This document shows, in pieces, positions 7,621 through 15,138 of a stretch of 64,000 bases of DNA. Positions within the stretch are counted from its first letter, which is position 1; the number at the start of each line of letters is the position of its first letter. The notes beneath the pieces were generated by a model, which searched no databases, was not told the origin of the DNA, and was given only the letters and a program-made list of their open reading frames with translations. The stretch covers positions 4,540 through 68,539 of the forward strand of contig DCLA01000039.1 of NCBI GenBank assembly GCA_002320815.1, written 5' to 3'. The position numbers and the translations under genes are program-made. The stretch is from Myxococcales bacterium UBA1660. Its GTDB lineage: Bacteria; Myxococcota_A; Polyangia; Polyangiales; Houyiibacteriaceae.

Positions 7621-7785
7621 ATGGACATGGCCCCGCTGCTCCTCTTCGCCTGGATCCTCGCGCTGGTGGGCGCCGTGGGCGCCACGCTCCTGGTCCGGGC
7701 CATCGACGGCGCCCTGGGTTTCGGCCTCGGCGCCGCCCGCCGGCTCCTGCCCCGCGCGGAATCGGCCGCCCCGCCGGAGGGATGA
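7621..7785 (+). CDS. Small single-span membrane protein
   Basis: A 54-residue frame with start ATG (second ATG two codons later), beginning 2 bases after the previous stop. It has one long hydrophobic helix (PLLLFAWILALVGAVGATLL) followed by a basic C-terminal tail (GAARRLLPRAES). The third-position GC is as high as in the neighbours and the spacing implies translational coupling with 7373-7618. Function unknown. A chance frame cannot be excluded at this length. Confidence 0.5.
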   Translation: MDMAPLLLFAWILALVGAVGATLLVRAIDGALGFGLGAARRLLPRAESAAPPEG

Positions 7786-7871
7786 GACCACCGTCGGCTT
7801 GACCGAGATCGGGGGGCCGTGGTTCAACCGCCCCCGCAGGTCCCACCTCACCCGGGACCGAGCCCCCCACG

Positions 7872-8618
7872 ATGAAAGACGTCATCTACGCGACCTTGAT
7901 CTCGCTGCAGGCCCCCGCGGGCGGCGGCGAATCCCTCGACCCCTGGAAGCTGATCGCGGACGCCTCGTTCGTCGTGAAGCTGGTGATGATCGTGCTCTCG
8001 CTCATGGCGCTCGGCTCGTGGTTCATCATGGGGGCCAAGATGGTCCGCCTGGCCCAGGCCCGCGGAAAGAGCCGGAAGTTCCTCGACGAGTTCTGGGCCA
8101 GCGGCGAAGGCCACGACTGGACCACCGAGCGGATCGAGGGCCTCTACGCGACCGTGAAGAGCTACGAGGGCTCGCCCATCGCGGCGGTCTTCCGCGCCGG
8201 GTACGTCGAGCTCGCGCGGGTGATGAGCTCCAGCCCGACCACCCACGCCGGCGACGTGGACAACGTCGAGCGCGCCCTCGACCGGGCCGCGACCAGCGAG
8301 ATGACGGCCATCGAGACGATGCTGCCCTTCCTGGCCACCACCGGCTCGGTGGCGCCCTTCATCGGGCTCTTCGGGACCGTCTGGGGCATCATGAACTCGT
8401 TCATGAACATCTCGCAGCAGGCCAGCGCGAGCCTCGACGTCGTCGCGCCTGGCATCGCCGAGGCGCTCATCGCGACGGCCATCGGTCTGGCCGCGGCCAT
8501 CCCGGCCGTCATCGCCTACAACTTCTTCGTGCGGCGGATTCAGGTGCTCGAGAGCGAGGTCCACGCCTTCGAGCGGGACTTCCTGAACATCGTCCGCCGG
8601 CACTTCCTGCGAGGCTGA
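7872..8618 (+). CDS. tolQ: TolQ proton-channel subunit (MotA/TolQ/ExbB family)
   Basis: The 248-residue protein has an N-terminal membrane helix (~36-58), a large cytoplasmic loop and two further helices (about 155-180 and 195-220). The channel signature TTGSVAPFIGLFGTVWGIM and GIAEALIATAIGLAAAIPAVIAYN are diagnostic for TolQ/ExbB. It energises the Tol-Pal envelope machine by proton flow, together with TolR encoded 6 bases downstream. It opens a four-gene cluster tolQ-tolR-tolA-like-tolB, which argues for TolQ rather than ExbB. The 86 bases upstream show no strong promoter. Confidence 0.95.
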   Translation: MKDVIYATLISLQAPAGGGESLDPWKLIADASFVVKLVMIVLSLMALGSWFIMGAKMVRLAQARGKSRKFLDEFWASGEGHDWTTERIEGLYATVKSYEGSPIAAVFRAGYVELARVMSSSPTTHAGDVDNVERALDRAATSEMTAIETMLPFLATTGSVAPFIGLFGTVWGIMNSFMNISQQASASLDVVAPGIAEALIATAIGLAAAIPAVIAYNFFVRRIQVLESEVHAFERDFLNIVRRHFLRG

Positions 8619-8624
8619 GCGCTC

Positions 8625-9080
8625 ATGGGAATGAGCGCCGGCGGAGGAGGCAAGCGAGGGCGGACGCCCATGGGGGAGATCAACGTCACCCCCCTGGTCG
8701 ACGTCATGCTCGTGCTCCTGATCATCTTCATGGTCGCCGCGCCGATGATGAGCACCGGCGTCGAGGTCGACCTGCCCCAGACCCGCGCGCCCCGGATGGA
8801 GATGGACGAGGAGAAGATGATCCTCTCCATCGACATCGACCAGAAGGTCTACCTGGGGGAGACCGAGGTCCCCGCCGACCGCCTGGAGGAGGCGCTGTTG
8901 AACAACGCGCGCATCCAGGAGGACGACGAGATCTACGTGCGCGCCGACGCGAACGTGCCCTACGGCTTCGTTCTGCGGGTCTTCACGATCATCCGCCAAG
9001 CCGGGGTGGAGAAGCTGGGTCTGGTGACGGACCCCGCCGGTGGCGCCGCCACCGTCCCGGGTGAAGGCGAAGAGCAGTAG
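8625..9080 (+). CDS. tolR: TolR subunit (ExbD/TolR family)
   Basis: A 151-residue protein with a short cytoplasmic tail, one membrane helix (~21-45) and a periplasmic ExbD/TolR domain. The signature MGEINVTPLVDVMLVLLIIF includes the essential membrane Asp (NVTPLVDVML), which carries the proton with TolQ. The periplasmic part ends with YGFVLRVFTIIRQAGVEKLGLVTDP, standard for the family. It starts 6 bases after tolQ and ends 8 bases before the TolA-like gene. Confidence 0.95.
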   Translation: MGMSAGGGGKRGRTPMGEINVTPLVDVMLVLLIIFMVAAPMMSTGVEVDLPQTRAPRMEMDEEKMILSIDIDQKVYLGETEVPADRLEEALLNNARIQEDDEIYVRADANVPYGFVLRVFTIIRQAGVEKLGLVTDPAGGAATVPGEGEEQ

Positions 9081-9088
9081 ACGAAGCG

Positions 9089-9904
9089 ATGGCGTATCGG
9101 TCGGCCGAGGGAAGGCTCCGCGTGGACGGTGGCGATCACCAGCCGCCCTCCCTGCTCCGTCGCGCCTCGCTCAGCGTGGGCGAGTGGATCGGCGGGTTCA
9201 CCTCGAGCGGCTCCATCGTCGCCGTGATGGCCGTCTTCTACGTGCTCTACCGGGTCGGCGCCCTGGCGCTCGACATCGACCTGAGCACCGACGAGCCCAT
9301 CGACGAGGCGGAGGTCATCCCCGCCCAGTTCGTGCAGCTCGGCCGCGACTTCCAGGAGGAGCTCCCCAACCGCGACGTCCCGGTGCGCTCCACCGCCCCG
9401 GACGACCGGACCGCCATCAGTGAGAATCCCCAGGACCACGAGCCGCCCCCGGACGCCGGCGTACGCCCGCCGGATCCCATGGAGGATCCGATGCAGCGCC
9501 TGATGGACCGGGCCGACCTCTTCGCGGAGATCGCCGAACGCCAGGAGATGGAGGGCGACCCCGACGGCATCGAGGGCGGGACCACCACCCAGGTGGGCGA
9601 CCTGTACGCCGGCCAGCTCAACAACTTCTTCCGCCGCGGCTGGAGCGTCCCGACGACGATCAGCGAGGAAGACCAGCAGCGGCTTTCGGTGGAGGTGAGC
9701 GTCGACGTGAGCGAAGACCTACAGTTCGTGGGTTTCCGGCTGCGCGGCGAGAGCGGCAACCCGGACTTCGACCAGTCGGTCAACGCCCAGCTCGAGCGGC
9801 TCCGGGCCGCCAACGCCACCATCCCCGAGCCGCCGCTGGCCTTGCGGCCGCAGTACGTGGACCAGTGGTTCACCCTGCGATTCCACGGCCGCGACGCCCG
9901 TTGA
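9089..9904 (+). CDS. tolA: TolA/TonB-like energy-transducing protein
   Basis: The 271-residue protein has an N-terminal cytoplasmic tail, one membrane helix (about residues 42-62, IVAVMAVFYVLYRVGALAL), a Pro/Asp-rich periplasmic linker with an acidic helix (about 90-165), and a C-terminal TolA/TonB C-type domain (about 180-271, LYAGQLNNFFRRGWSVPTTI). This is the transducer expected between TolQR and TolB/Pal. It lacks the very long Ala/Lys helix of E. coli TolA, as is usual outside Gammaproteobacteria. Assignment rests on position and layout more than on sequence identity. Confidence 0.8.
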   Translation: MAYRSAEGRLRVDGGDHQPPSLLRRASLSVGEWIGGFTSSGSIVAVMAVFYVLYRVGALALDIDLSTDEPIDEAEVIPAQFVQLGRDFQEELPNRDVPVRSTAPDDRTAISENPQDHEPPPDAGVRPPDPMEDPMQRLMDRADLFAEIAERQEMEGDPDGIEGGTTTQVGDLYAGQLNNFFRRGWSVPTTISEEDQQRLSVEVSVDVSEDLQFVGFRLRGESGNPDFDQSVNAQLERLRAANATIPEPPLALRPQYVDQWFTLRFHGRDAR

Positions 9905-9947
9905 CCCGGCGGGCCGCGGCGCCCATTTGAAGTCTCCCGCCCTCCCG

Positions 9948-9969
9948 TGCGTCCCTCCGAACGGACGCA
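9948..9969 (+). promoter_or_regulatory. Small hairpin in the tolA-tolB spacer
   Basis: A 7-bp perfect inverted repeat (TGCGTCC, 8-base loop, GGACGCA) lies in the 136-base gap between the TolA-like gene and tolB. No U-tract follows, so it is not a canonical terminator; it could tune readthrough or message stability. Confidence 0.3.
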
Positions 9970-10040
9970 GCACGAGCAAAAGATCCCCTCCGGCGGTACC
10001 CTCTGACCGACCGGGCCGTGGACGCCCGCAGGACCCGACG

Positions 10041-11324
10041 ATGAACCGACGCATCACCTCCCTCACCCTCGCCGCCATCGCGCTCGCCGCCCTGGCCGTC
10101 GTGGCCATGCCCGCGAGCTCCCAGCGCGAGGAAGACGAGCCGCTCCCCGAGCGCGGCACGATCATCGAGATCGACTCGCCCGAGCGCTCCCTCTACAAGA
10201 TCGCGGTCCCGAACCTCCGGGGCTCCAGCCTCGGCAGCTCCGGCGCCGAGGTCATGCGCAACGACTTCCGCCTGGTGAGCCTCTTCCAGGTGCTCGACTC
10301 GCGCTCCTTCGTGGCGAACCTCGAGCAGGAGGGCTTGGGCATCAACCCGTCGTCGTGGAGCGCCGTGGGCGCCCAGGGCGTCATCAAGGGTCAGATCGAG
10401 CAGAGCGGGAACCAGATCACCGTCACCATGCGGCTCTTCGAGCTGAGCAGCGGCAACTCGGCGACGCTCAGCGAGACCTACCGGGGCAACACCTCCGAGC
10501 TCCGCGGCTTCATGCACGACTTCGCCAACAAGGTGCTGCTCCGGCTCACCGGGAAGGCGGGCGCCTTCGACAGCCGCATCACCTTCGGGCGCCGGGTCGG
10601 CCCCGGCCGCAAGGACGTCTACGTGGCCTCGTGGGACGGCGACCGGGTCGGTCGCGTGTCCGGCGGCGAGGGCGTGAGCATGCTGCCCAGCTTCGGCCCC
10701 GGCGGCGTGTGGTTCAGCCGGCTGACCGACACCGGCATGTTCATCACCCACTCGAACGCGAACGGCCGGCGCATCATCGACGGCAACGGGCTGAACATGG
10801 GCCCGTCGGTCTGCAATGGCCGCGTGTACTTCACCTCGACCCGCGACGGGAACAGCGAGATCTACTCCGCGAACGTCGACGGAACCGACACCCGGCGGAT
10901 CACCCGACACCCCGCCATCGACGTGAGCCCCTCGTGTGGCCCCGGCGGCCGCATCGCCTTCGTGTCCACCCGGCACGGGAGCCCGCAGGTCTTCGTGATG
11001 AACGGCAACGGCTCCGGCGTGCGCCGGGTCACCTTCCGCGGCAGCCACAACCAGACCCCGAGCTGGTGCATGAGCGGCGAGGCGCCCCTCATCGCTTTCA
11101 CCGGCCGCAGCGGCGGGATGGACGTGTTCACCGTGAACATCGCCACCCAGCAGTACCGCCGGATCACCCAGGCCCAGGGCACCAACAAGGACCCGGCGTT
11201 CTCCCCGGACTGCCGGATGATCGCCTTCTACTCCTCGCGAGGCGGCATCTTCGTCTCCAACCCCGAGGGGGCGAACCAGAACCGGGTGATCCCCGGTCAC
11301 GCCGAGACCCTCCGCTGGCGTTGA
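10041..11324 (+). CDS. tolB: TolB periplasmic beta-propeller protein
   Basis: The 427-residue protein has a signal peptide (AAIALAALAVVAMPASSQ), an N-terminal TolB_N domain (about 35-170; IAVPNLRG, VIKGQIEQSGNQITVTMRLFE) and a C-terminal WD40-like propeller with PD40 repeats (TSTRDGNSEIYSANVDGTD, FVSTRHGSPQVFVMNGNG, AFYSSRGGIFVSNPEG). TolB links the Tol motor to Pal in the periplasm. The ATG at 10041 gives the signal peptide directly. It is the last gene of the tol cluster and is followed by the tRNA-Met promoter; no Pal gene follows it here. Confidence 0.95.
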   Translation: MNRRITSLTLAAIALAALAVVAMPASSQREEDEPLPERGTIIEIDSPERSLYKIAVPNLRGSSLGSSGAEVMRNDFRLVSLFQVLDSRSFVANLEQEGLGINPSSWSAVGAQGVIKGQIEQSGNQITVTMRLFELSSGNSATLSETYRGNTSELRGFMHDFANKVLLRLTGKAGAFDSRITFGRRVGPGRKDVYVASWDGDRVGRVSGGEGVSMLPSFGPGGVWFSRLTDTGMFITHSNANGRRIIDGNGLNMGPSVCNGRVYFTSTRDGNSEIYSANVDGTDTRRITRHPAIDVSPSCGPGGRIAFVSTRHGSPQVFVMNGNGSGVRRVTFRGSHNQTPSWCMSGEAPLIAFTGRSGGMDVFTVNIATQQYRRITQAQGTNKDPAFSPDCRMIAFYSSRGGIFVSNPEGANQNRVIPGHAETLRWR

Positions 11325-11363
11325 CCCGGCCGCCGGCTCTTCGACGGGGGGCGAAATCCGAAG

Positions 11364-11391
11364 TTGACAGGGGGCCGCCCCCCCTTATACT
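11364..11391 (+). promoter_or_regulatory. Sigma-70 promoter of the tRNA-Met gene
   Basis: TTGACA (11364-11369), a 16-base spacer and TATACT (11386-11391), only one base from consensus at the -10. It stands 12 bases before the mature tRNA 5' end. It is the best promoter in the window. Confidence 0.85.
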
Positions 11392-11403
11392 CCGCGTCCT
11401 TTC

Positions 11404-11477
11404 GGCGATGTAGCTCAGGTGGCTAGAGCGGGCGTTTCATACGCGCTAGGTCGCTGGTTCGACTCCAGCCATCGCCA
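11404..11477 (+). tRNA. tRNA-Met (CAT anticodon)
   Basis: A complete 74-base cloverleaf. The acceptor stem GGCGATG pairs perfectly with CATCGCC; the D stem is GCTC/GAGC; the anticodon stem GGCGT/GCGCT carries the loop TTCATAC with anticodon CAT; the T arm is GCTGG-TTCGACT-CCAGC. The discriminator is A and CCA is not encoded. The acceptor begins with G:C, so this is not the initiator type, which has a mismatch there. Elongator Met is most likely; a tRNA-Ile with lysidine-modified CAT is possible and cannot be excluded by eye. Confidence 0.93.
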
Positions 11478-11483
11478 CCGAAC

Positions 11484-11518
11484 GAGCCGCGGGTCATGCG
11501 ACCCGCGGCTCTTTCGTT
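11484..11518 (+). terminator. Rho-independent terminator after tRNA-Met
   Basis: A 12-bp perfect stem (GAGCCGCGGGTC / GACCCGCGGCTC) with an ATGC loop, directly followed by TTTCGTTT. It begins 7 bases after the tRNA 3' end. It also sits upstream of the convergent AlgH-family gene end. Confidence 0.9.
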
Positions 11519-11549
11519 TCCGTCGACCGGCCCTGCGACCCGTTCGCCC

Positions 11550-12128
11550 CTACGCCTTGGGCAGGTCCCGGGTGACGAGCCACGCCGGGTCGATGCCCGC
11601 GCCGCGCAGCGCGCGCTCCCAGCGGTCCTCGACGGGCACGTCGTAGACGATGGCCGCGTCGACGTCGGTCGGGATCCAGGAGCCCTCTTTCATCTCGCTC
11701 TCGAGCTGGCCCGGACCCCACCCGCTGTAGCCGAGGCTCATGATCGCCCGGCTGGGTCCGCGCCCGTGCGCGATGCGCTCGAGCACGGTGAACGAGGAGG
11801 TCAGCGAGAGGGAGCTGGCGATGGGCATGGCCCGGTCACCGAGATCGAGATCCAGGTCCGCGGGATCGAAGACCAGCCAGCCGGTGTCCGGGGAGACCGG
11901 CCCCCCGACGTGGACCGGGAGATCCGGTGGCCGGTCGACCTCGATGGGCACCCGCAGGTCTCCCAGGACATCGCCGAAACCCACCGGCGCCCGCTTGTTG
12001 ATCACGATGCCGAAGGACCCGTCGCTGCCGTGATCGATGAGCAGGACCACCGTGCGACCGAAGAAGGGGCAGCTCAGCGACGGCGCCGCCACCAAGAAGC
12101 CCGGTTCGAAGTCGCCCGAGGGGTCCAC
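11550..12128 (-). CDS. YqgE/AlgH-family protein (UPF0301)
   Basis: A 192-residue protein of the AlgH/YqgE family. Signatures: EPGFLVAAPSLSCPFFGRTVVLLIDHG, GSFGIVINKRAP, VHVGGPVSPDTGWLVF and LGYSGWGPGQLESEM. The biochemical role of the family is not settled; links to transcriptional control of alginate in Pseudomonas have been proposed. There is no ATG near the expected N-terminus. The GTG at 12128 (VDPSGDFEPGFLVAAP) gives the family's usual length; the open frame continues upstream across the divergent acyltransferase gene but without similarity. The start is therefore probable, not certain. Confidence 0.85.
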   Translation of the reverse strand: MDPSGDFEPGFLVAAPSLSCPFFGRTVVLLIDHGSDGSFGIVINKRAPVGFGDVLGDLRVPIEVDRPPDLPVHVGGPVSPDTGWLVFDPADLDLDLGDRAMPIASSLSLTSSFTVLERIAHGRGPSRAIMSLGYSGWGPGQLESEMKEGSWIPTDVDAAIVYDVPVEDRWERALRGAGIDPAWLVTRDLPKA

Positions 12129-12186
12129 CCGAACAGGGTGCCACCGAGGGCGCCCCGAAGCGAGACGCTCGTGGTAGACGGTCGGC

Positions 12187-12960
12187 GTGACACGAGAGGC
12201 GACATCGGGACCGCGCGCCGTCCTCCGCGAGGGCGCACGGCTGGCCACCTTCGCGGGGATCCTCACCGGGACCACCGCGCTCTGGGAGGCGGACCGCCGT
12301 CGGCTCCCGCCCGAGCGCCACGAGGCTCGCAAAGAAGAGCTCCGGCACATGACGAGCCGAGGGATCCTGAAGACCTTCGGGGTCCAGCTGCACCGCGAGG
12401 GCGCCGTCCCGCCCCGGACGGGAGCTCGGTTGGTGGTCGCCAACCATCGGGCGGCGCTGGACATCGGGGTCCTCTTGGCCGAGGTCGGCGGGACCTTCCT
12501 GAGCCGCGCCGACCTCGCCGAGTGGCCGGTGGTCGGCCGCCTGGCCCGCGAGGCGGACACCATCTTCGTCGACCGCGAGGACCGGAGCAGCGGGGCCTCG
12601 GCGATCCGCGCGATGCGCCGGCGCCTGAGAGAGGGCGGCAGCGTGATGATCTTCCCCGAGGGCGCCACCTTCGTGGGCGACGAGGTCCGGTCCTTTCAGC
12701 CCGGAGCCTTCATCGCCGCGCGGGGTCTACCGGTGGAGATCCTCCCGGTGGGTCTCGCCTACCCGCCGGGCACCGAGTACGTCGGCGTCTCCTTCGTGGA
12801 GCACGTGCGGCAGCTCGCGCGGCGGCGACGCACCGACGTCGGGGTGGTCGTGGGCGAGCCCTTCGCCGCCGAAGGCCGACCCGCGGAGATCGCCGCTCAT
12901 GCCCACCGGGTCGTACAAACGCTCACATCGCGCGCGCGGGCCCTCTCGTCGCGCTCGTAG
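12187..12960 (+). CDS. 1-acylglycerol-3-phosphate acyltransferase-like (PlsC family)
   Basis: The 257-residue protein carries the acyltransferase motifs NHRAALD (HX4D, catalytic His and Asp, ~89-95) and FPEGATF (~155-161), with the third block ILPVGLAYPPG. It should transfer an acyl chain to lysophosphatidate or a related lipid at the inner membrane. The start is GTG (12187), 58 bases from the divergent AlgH-family start. The usual two N-terminal membrane helices of PlsC are replaced by a single weak hydrophobic stretch (LATFAGILTGTTAL). Confidence 0.88.
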   Translation: MTREATSGPRAVLREGARLATFAGILTGTTALWEADRRRLPPERHEARKEELRHMTSRGILKTFGVQLHREGAVPPRTGARLVVANHRAALDIGVLLAEVGGTFLSRADLAEWPVVGRLAREADTIFVDREDRSSGASAIRAMRRRLREGGSVMIFPEGATFVGDEVRSFQPGAFIAARGLPVEILPVGLAYPPGTEYVGVSFVEHVRQLARRRRTDVGVVVGEPFAAEGRPAEIAAHAHRVVQTLTSRARALSSRS

Positions 12961-13050
12961 TCTTGGTGCGACTCTCCGGGAGTGAATAGCCGAGCCCCGG
13001 GCTCCATCCAACGGCCAGGTCCCCACCCCGGGGGTCGAACGAGACACACC

Positions 13051-14448
13051 ATGCGACCTACCCATCTCCTCAGCATCGTGGCGGCCACCGCCGCCCTCTC
13101 CGGCTGCACGATCCATCACGTCCGCTCGACCGGCACCGTGTCGGGCACCGCGACCGTGCAGGCGTCCGCCACGACCACGCCCACCTACGTGACCGTCGGC
13201 AAGCCGCCGCCTCCGCTCCGCGCGGCGGTGTCCGTGAGGCCGCAGCCGACGGTCTCGAGCGCCGTGTGGGTCGAGGGCTACTGGGCCTGGCAGGGCAACG
13301 CCTGGGTCTGGATCGACGGCCACTGGGAGACCCCGCCGCAGCAGGGTTACGTGTGGGAGCCCCCGGTCGCGGTCACCGTCGACAACGGCGGGTACCAGTA
13401 CCACCGCGGCTACTGGCGTCGGCGCACCGAGCAGCCGCCGGCCATCTACCGCGCGGAGGGCACCATCCGGGTGAACGTCCGGACCAACGACGAGCCCGCC
13501 GGCGTCTCGCGGGTGGTCGTCCGCCAGGGCGAGCGGCCGCAGAGCCGCGTCGTGGTCCAGGGCGGCCAGAGCCGTGGCAACTCGTCGACCGTAGTCGTCC
13601 GCGGCGGCGGCACCACGACGGCGACCACCCGGCCCGGCACCACCACGACCACCAACGGCGGCGGCACCGCCACCGTCCGCGTCCGCGGCGGCACCACCGC
13701 CACCCCGGCGGCCCCCGCGACCAACAACGGGAACGGCCGCACCACCGTACGCGTCCGCGGTGGCACCACCGCCACCCCGGCCACGCCCGCCACTCCCGCG
13801 ACCCCGGCGACCAACAACGGCCGCACCACCGTCCGCGTCCGCGGCGGCACCACCGCCACTCCGGCCACGCCCGCCACTCCTGCGACCCCGGCGACCAACA
13901 ACGGCCGCACCACCGTCCGCGTCCGCGGCGGCACCACCGCCACCCCGGCCACTCCCGCGACCCCGGCGACCCCCGCGACCAACAACGGCCGCACCACCGT
14001 CCGCGTCCGCGGCGGCACCACCGCCACTCCGGCGACCCCGGCGACCCCCGCGACGCCGGCGAACCCCTCCAACGGACGCACGACCGCGTCGGCGAACACC
14101 AACGTGCGTGCCGGCGCCAACGCGGCGAACACGACCGCCAACGCAAACACCACCGTCCGCGTCGCGACCCCCGGCGGCGCCTCGGTCGGGGCCGCGCCCC
14201 AGGTGACCGGCCGGAGCTGCCGCGTGCAGGTGGCGACGATCCCCAGCAACGGCGTCCTCGTGCTCACCGGCAACGGTCTGGCGAACGCCACCCGCGTGAC
14301 CATCGGGAACCGCGCCGTCCCCATGCTCGACAAGCGCGACGACCGGGTCCGCGCGCGCATCGAGGGCCGGACCTCCGGCGGCGCCGTCGCCGTCTACTTC
14401 GGCTCGCAGCGTGAGAACTGCGGCTCGGTCACCGTCACCGGGCGCTGA
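13051..14448 (+). CDS. Lipoprotein with WXXGXW-type N-domain and VRVRGGTTATPATP tandem repeats
   Basis: A 465-residue lipoprotein (lipobox AALSGC, Cys ~17). Residues about 70-125 contain the aromatic pattern of the YXWWHWH/WXXGXW repeat family (VEGYWAWQGNAWVWIDGHW, YQYHRGYWRRR). Residues about 200-340 are a low-complexity region with 28-residue tandem repeats of RTTVRVRGGTTATPATPATP. The C-terminal ~85 residues (SCRVQVATIPSNGVLVLTGNG to the end) look like a small beta domain with two Cys. It is probably surface-exposed on the outer membrane. The start at 13051 yields the signal peptide immediately. Confidence 0.85.
   Translation: MRPTHLLSIVAATAALSGCTIHHVRSTGTVSGTATVQASATTTPTYVTVGKPPPPLRAAVSVRPQPTVSSAVWVEGYWAWQGNAWVWIDGHWETPPQQGYVWEPPVAVTVDNGGYQYHRGYWRRRTEQPPAIYRAEGTIRVNVRTNDEPAGVSRVVVRQGERPQSRVVVQGGQSRGNSSTVVVRGGGTTTATTRPGTTTTTNGGGTATVRVRGGTTATPAAPATNNGNGRTTVRVRGGTTATPATPATPATPATNNGRTTVRVRGGTTATPATPATPATPATNNGRTTVRVRGGTTATPATPATPATPATNNGRTTVRVRGGTTATPATPATPATPANPSNGRTTASANTNVRAGANAANTTANANTTVRVATPGGASVGAAPQVTGRSCRVQVATIPSNGVLVLTGNGLANATRVTIGNRAVPMLDKRDDRVRARIEGRTSGGAVAVYFGSQRENCGSVTVTGR
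13663..14062 (+). repeat. In-frame 84-bp tandem repeat
   Basis: Near-identical units begin at 13738, 13822, 13906 and 13990, exactly 84 bases (28 codons) apart, with a degenerate unit before (from about 13663). Each unit begins CGCACCACCGTNCGCGTCCG and ends in a run of ACCCCGGCG/ACCCCCGCG codons. The number of Ala-Thr-Pro triplets inside a unit varies in order but not in length. Confidence 0.9.
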
Positions 14449-14454
14449 TTTCTT

Positions 14455-14472
14455 GGCCCGGAAGGCCGGGCC
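14455..14472 (+). terminator. GC-rich hairpin downstream of the repeat lipoprotein gene
   Basis: GGCCCGG-AAGG-CCGGGCC, 7-bp perfect stem, starts 7 bases after the stop codon at 14448. There is no U-tract after it; it could act as a weak terminator or as an RNA-stability element ahead of the next gene. Confidence 0.4.
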
Positions 14473-14479
14473 GGTGATG

Positions 14480-14511
14480 AAGGAGACATGCGCACCTGGG
14501 CATGTCTCCTT
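14480..14511 (+). promoter_or_regulatory. Hairpin enclosing the SD and start codon of the next gene
   Basis: An 11-bp perfect inverted repeat: AAGGAGACATG (14480-14490), 10-base loop, CATGTCTCCTT (14501-14511). The left arm contains the Shine-Dalgarno AAGGAG and the start ATG of the gene at 14488. Folded, it would bury both, so translation of that gene should depend on melting of this stem. Confidence 0.6.
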
Positions 14512-15096
14512 CTCGCGTTCTGGGGATCCGTCGCGACCGCCCAAGCGGTCGAGGGCACTCCCCACTTCTGGCCCGCCGAGAGCGCGCCCGCGACGATGGG
14601 ACCGACCCCCGACGAGCTCGCCGGGTTCCCTTTCGGCGCGAGCCCCGCGGCGGTTGCCCGTCGCTGTCGCCGCGCGGGACACGAATACACGCGCGACGCC
14701 GACGGCCTGGGCCACTGCGATGGGGCCGCGGCGCCGCGCGAACTGAAGGCGCGGATGACCTTCGTGTTCTGCGCGAACCGGCTCTGCGAGATGCGCGCGG
14801 TGGTCGAGGACGACTCCCGGGTGGCGACCTACGCCAACGCCCTCCGCTCGCTCCGCGCCGCGTTCGGTGGGCCGCCCCAGCGCCGACTGCGCGTCGACCA
14901 CGTGTGTCTCGGTGAGCTGGTCGGCGGGCGCGGCGACCGCTGCCTCGAGGACCGGGGCGCCGGCGTTCGCCACTGGTGGGAGGTCGGCGGGACCGAGATC
15001 TTCCTCGCGCTGGAGCGCCGGGCGCACGGACCCGCACTCGAGATCGCGTACCGCGACGCGGCGCGGCTGGCGGCCCTCTCCGCTACCTCCGACTGA
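14488..15096 (+). CDS. Secreted protein of unknown function
   Basis: A 202-residue protein with a signal peptide (TWACLLLAFWGSVATAQA, cleavage probably after AQA). The mature part has paired Cys (RRCRRAG, GHCDG, FCANRLCEM, VCLGEL, RCLED), so disulfides in the periplasm or outside are likely. FPFGASPAAVARRCRRAG near the mature N-terminus and ALRSLRAAFGGPP resemble small periplasmic domains that start with an aaaa-helix motif of type GxSxxxvxxxC, but no family is certain. The ATG at 14488 sits inside a perfect hairpin that also holds its SD. Confidence 0.75.
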   Translation: MRTWACLLLAFWGSVATAQAVEGTPHFWPAESAPATMGPTPDELAGFPFGASPAAVARRCRRAGHEYTRDADGLGHCDGAAAPRELKARMTFVFCANRLCEMRAVVEDDSRVATYANALRSLRAAFGGPPQRRLRVDHVCLGELVGGRGDRCLEDRGAGVRHWWEVGGTEIFLALERRAHGPALEIAYRDAARLAALSATSD

Positions 15097-15124
15097 GGAC
15101 TCGAACCGCGCCGGCGGTCGGCGC

Positions 15125-15130
15125 TATCAT
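15125..15130 (+). promoter_or_regulatory. -10 element upstream of the first DIWVLGF paralog
   Basis: TATCAT, with a weak TCGAAC 18 bases before it, lies 9 bases upstream of the GTG start at 15139. The following bases (CGTCGCC) also follow the TATGCT (16422-16427) ahead of the second paralog, so the promoter seems to have been duplicated with the gene. Confidence 0.4.
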
Positions 15131-15138
15131 CGTCGCCG

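Noticed and set aside
11404..11477. tRNA-linked integration site
   Set aside because: No integrase, no repeat of the tRNA 3' end and no island composition in the following genes.
12897..13109. A 70-residue antisense frame ahead of the repeat lipoprotein
   Set aside because: It overlaps two well-supported genes and lacks any signal.
13663..14062. A CRISPR or satellite array
   Set aside because: The repeat is in frame inside a gene and all its units are coding, with no unique spacers.
12727..15027. A long antisense frame with Gly/Arg/Ala repeats
   Set aside because: It mirrors the tandem repeat of the lipoprotein gene; no start signal or domain.
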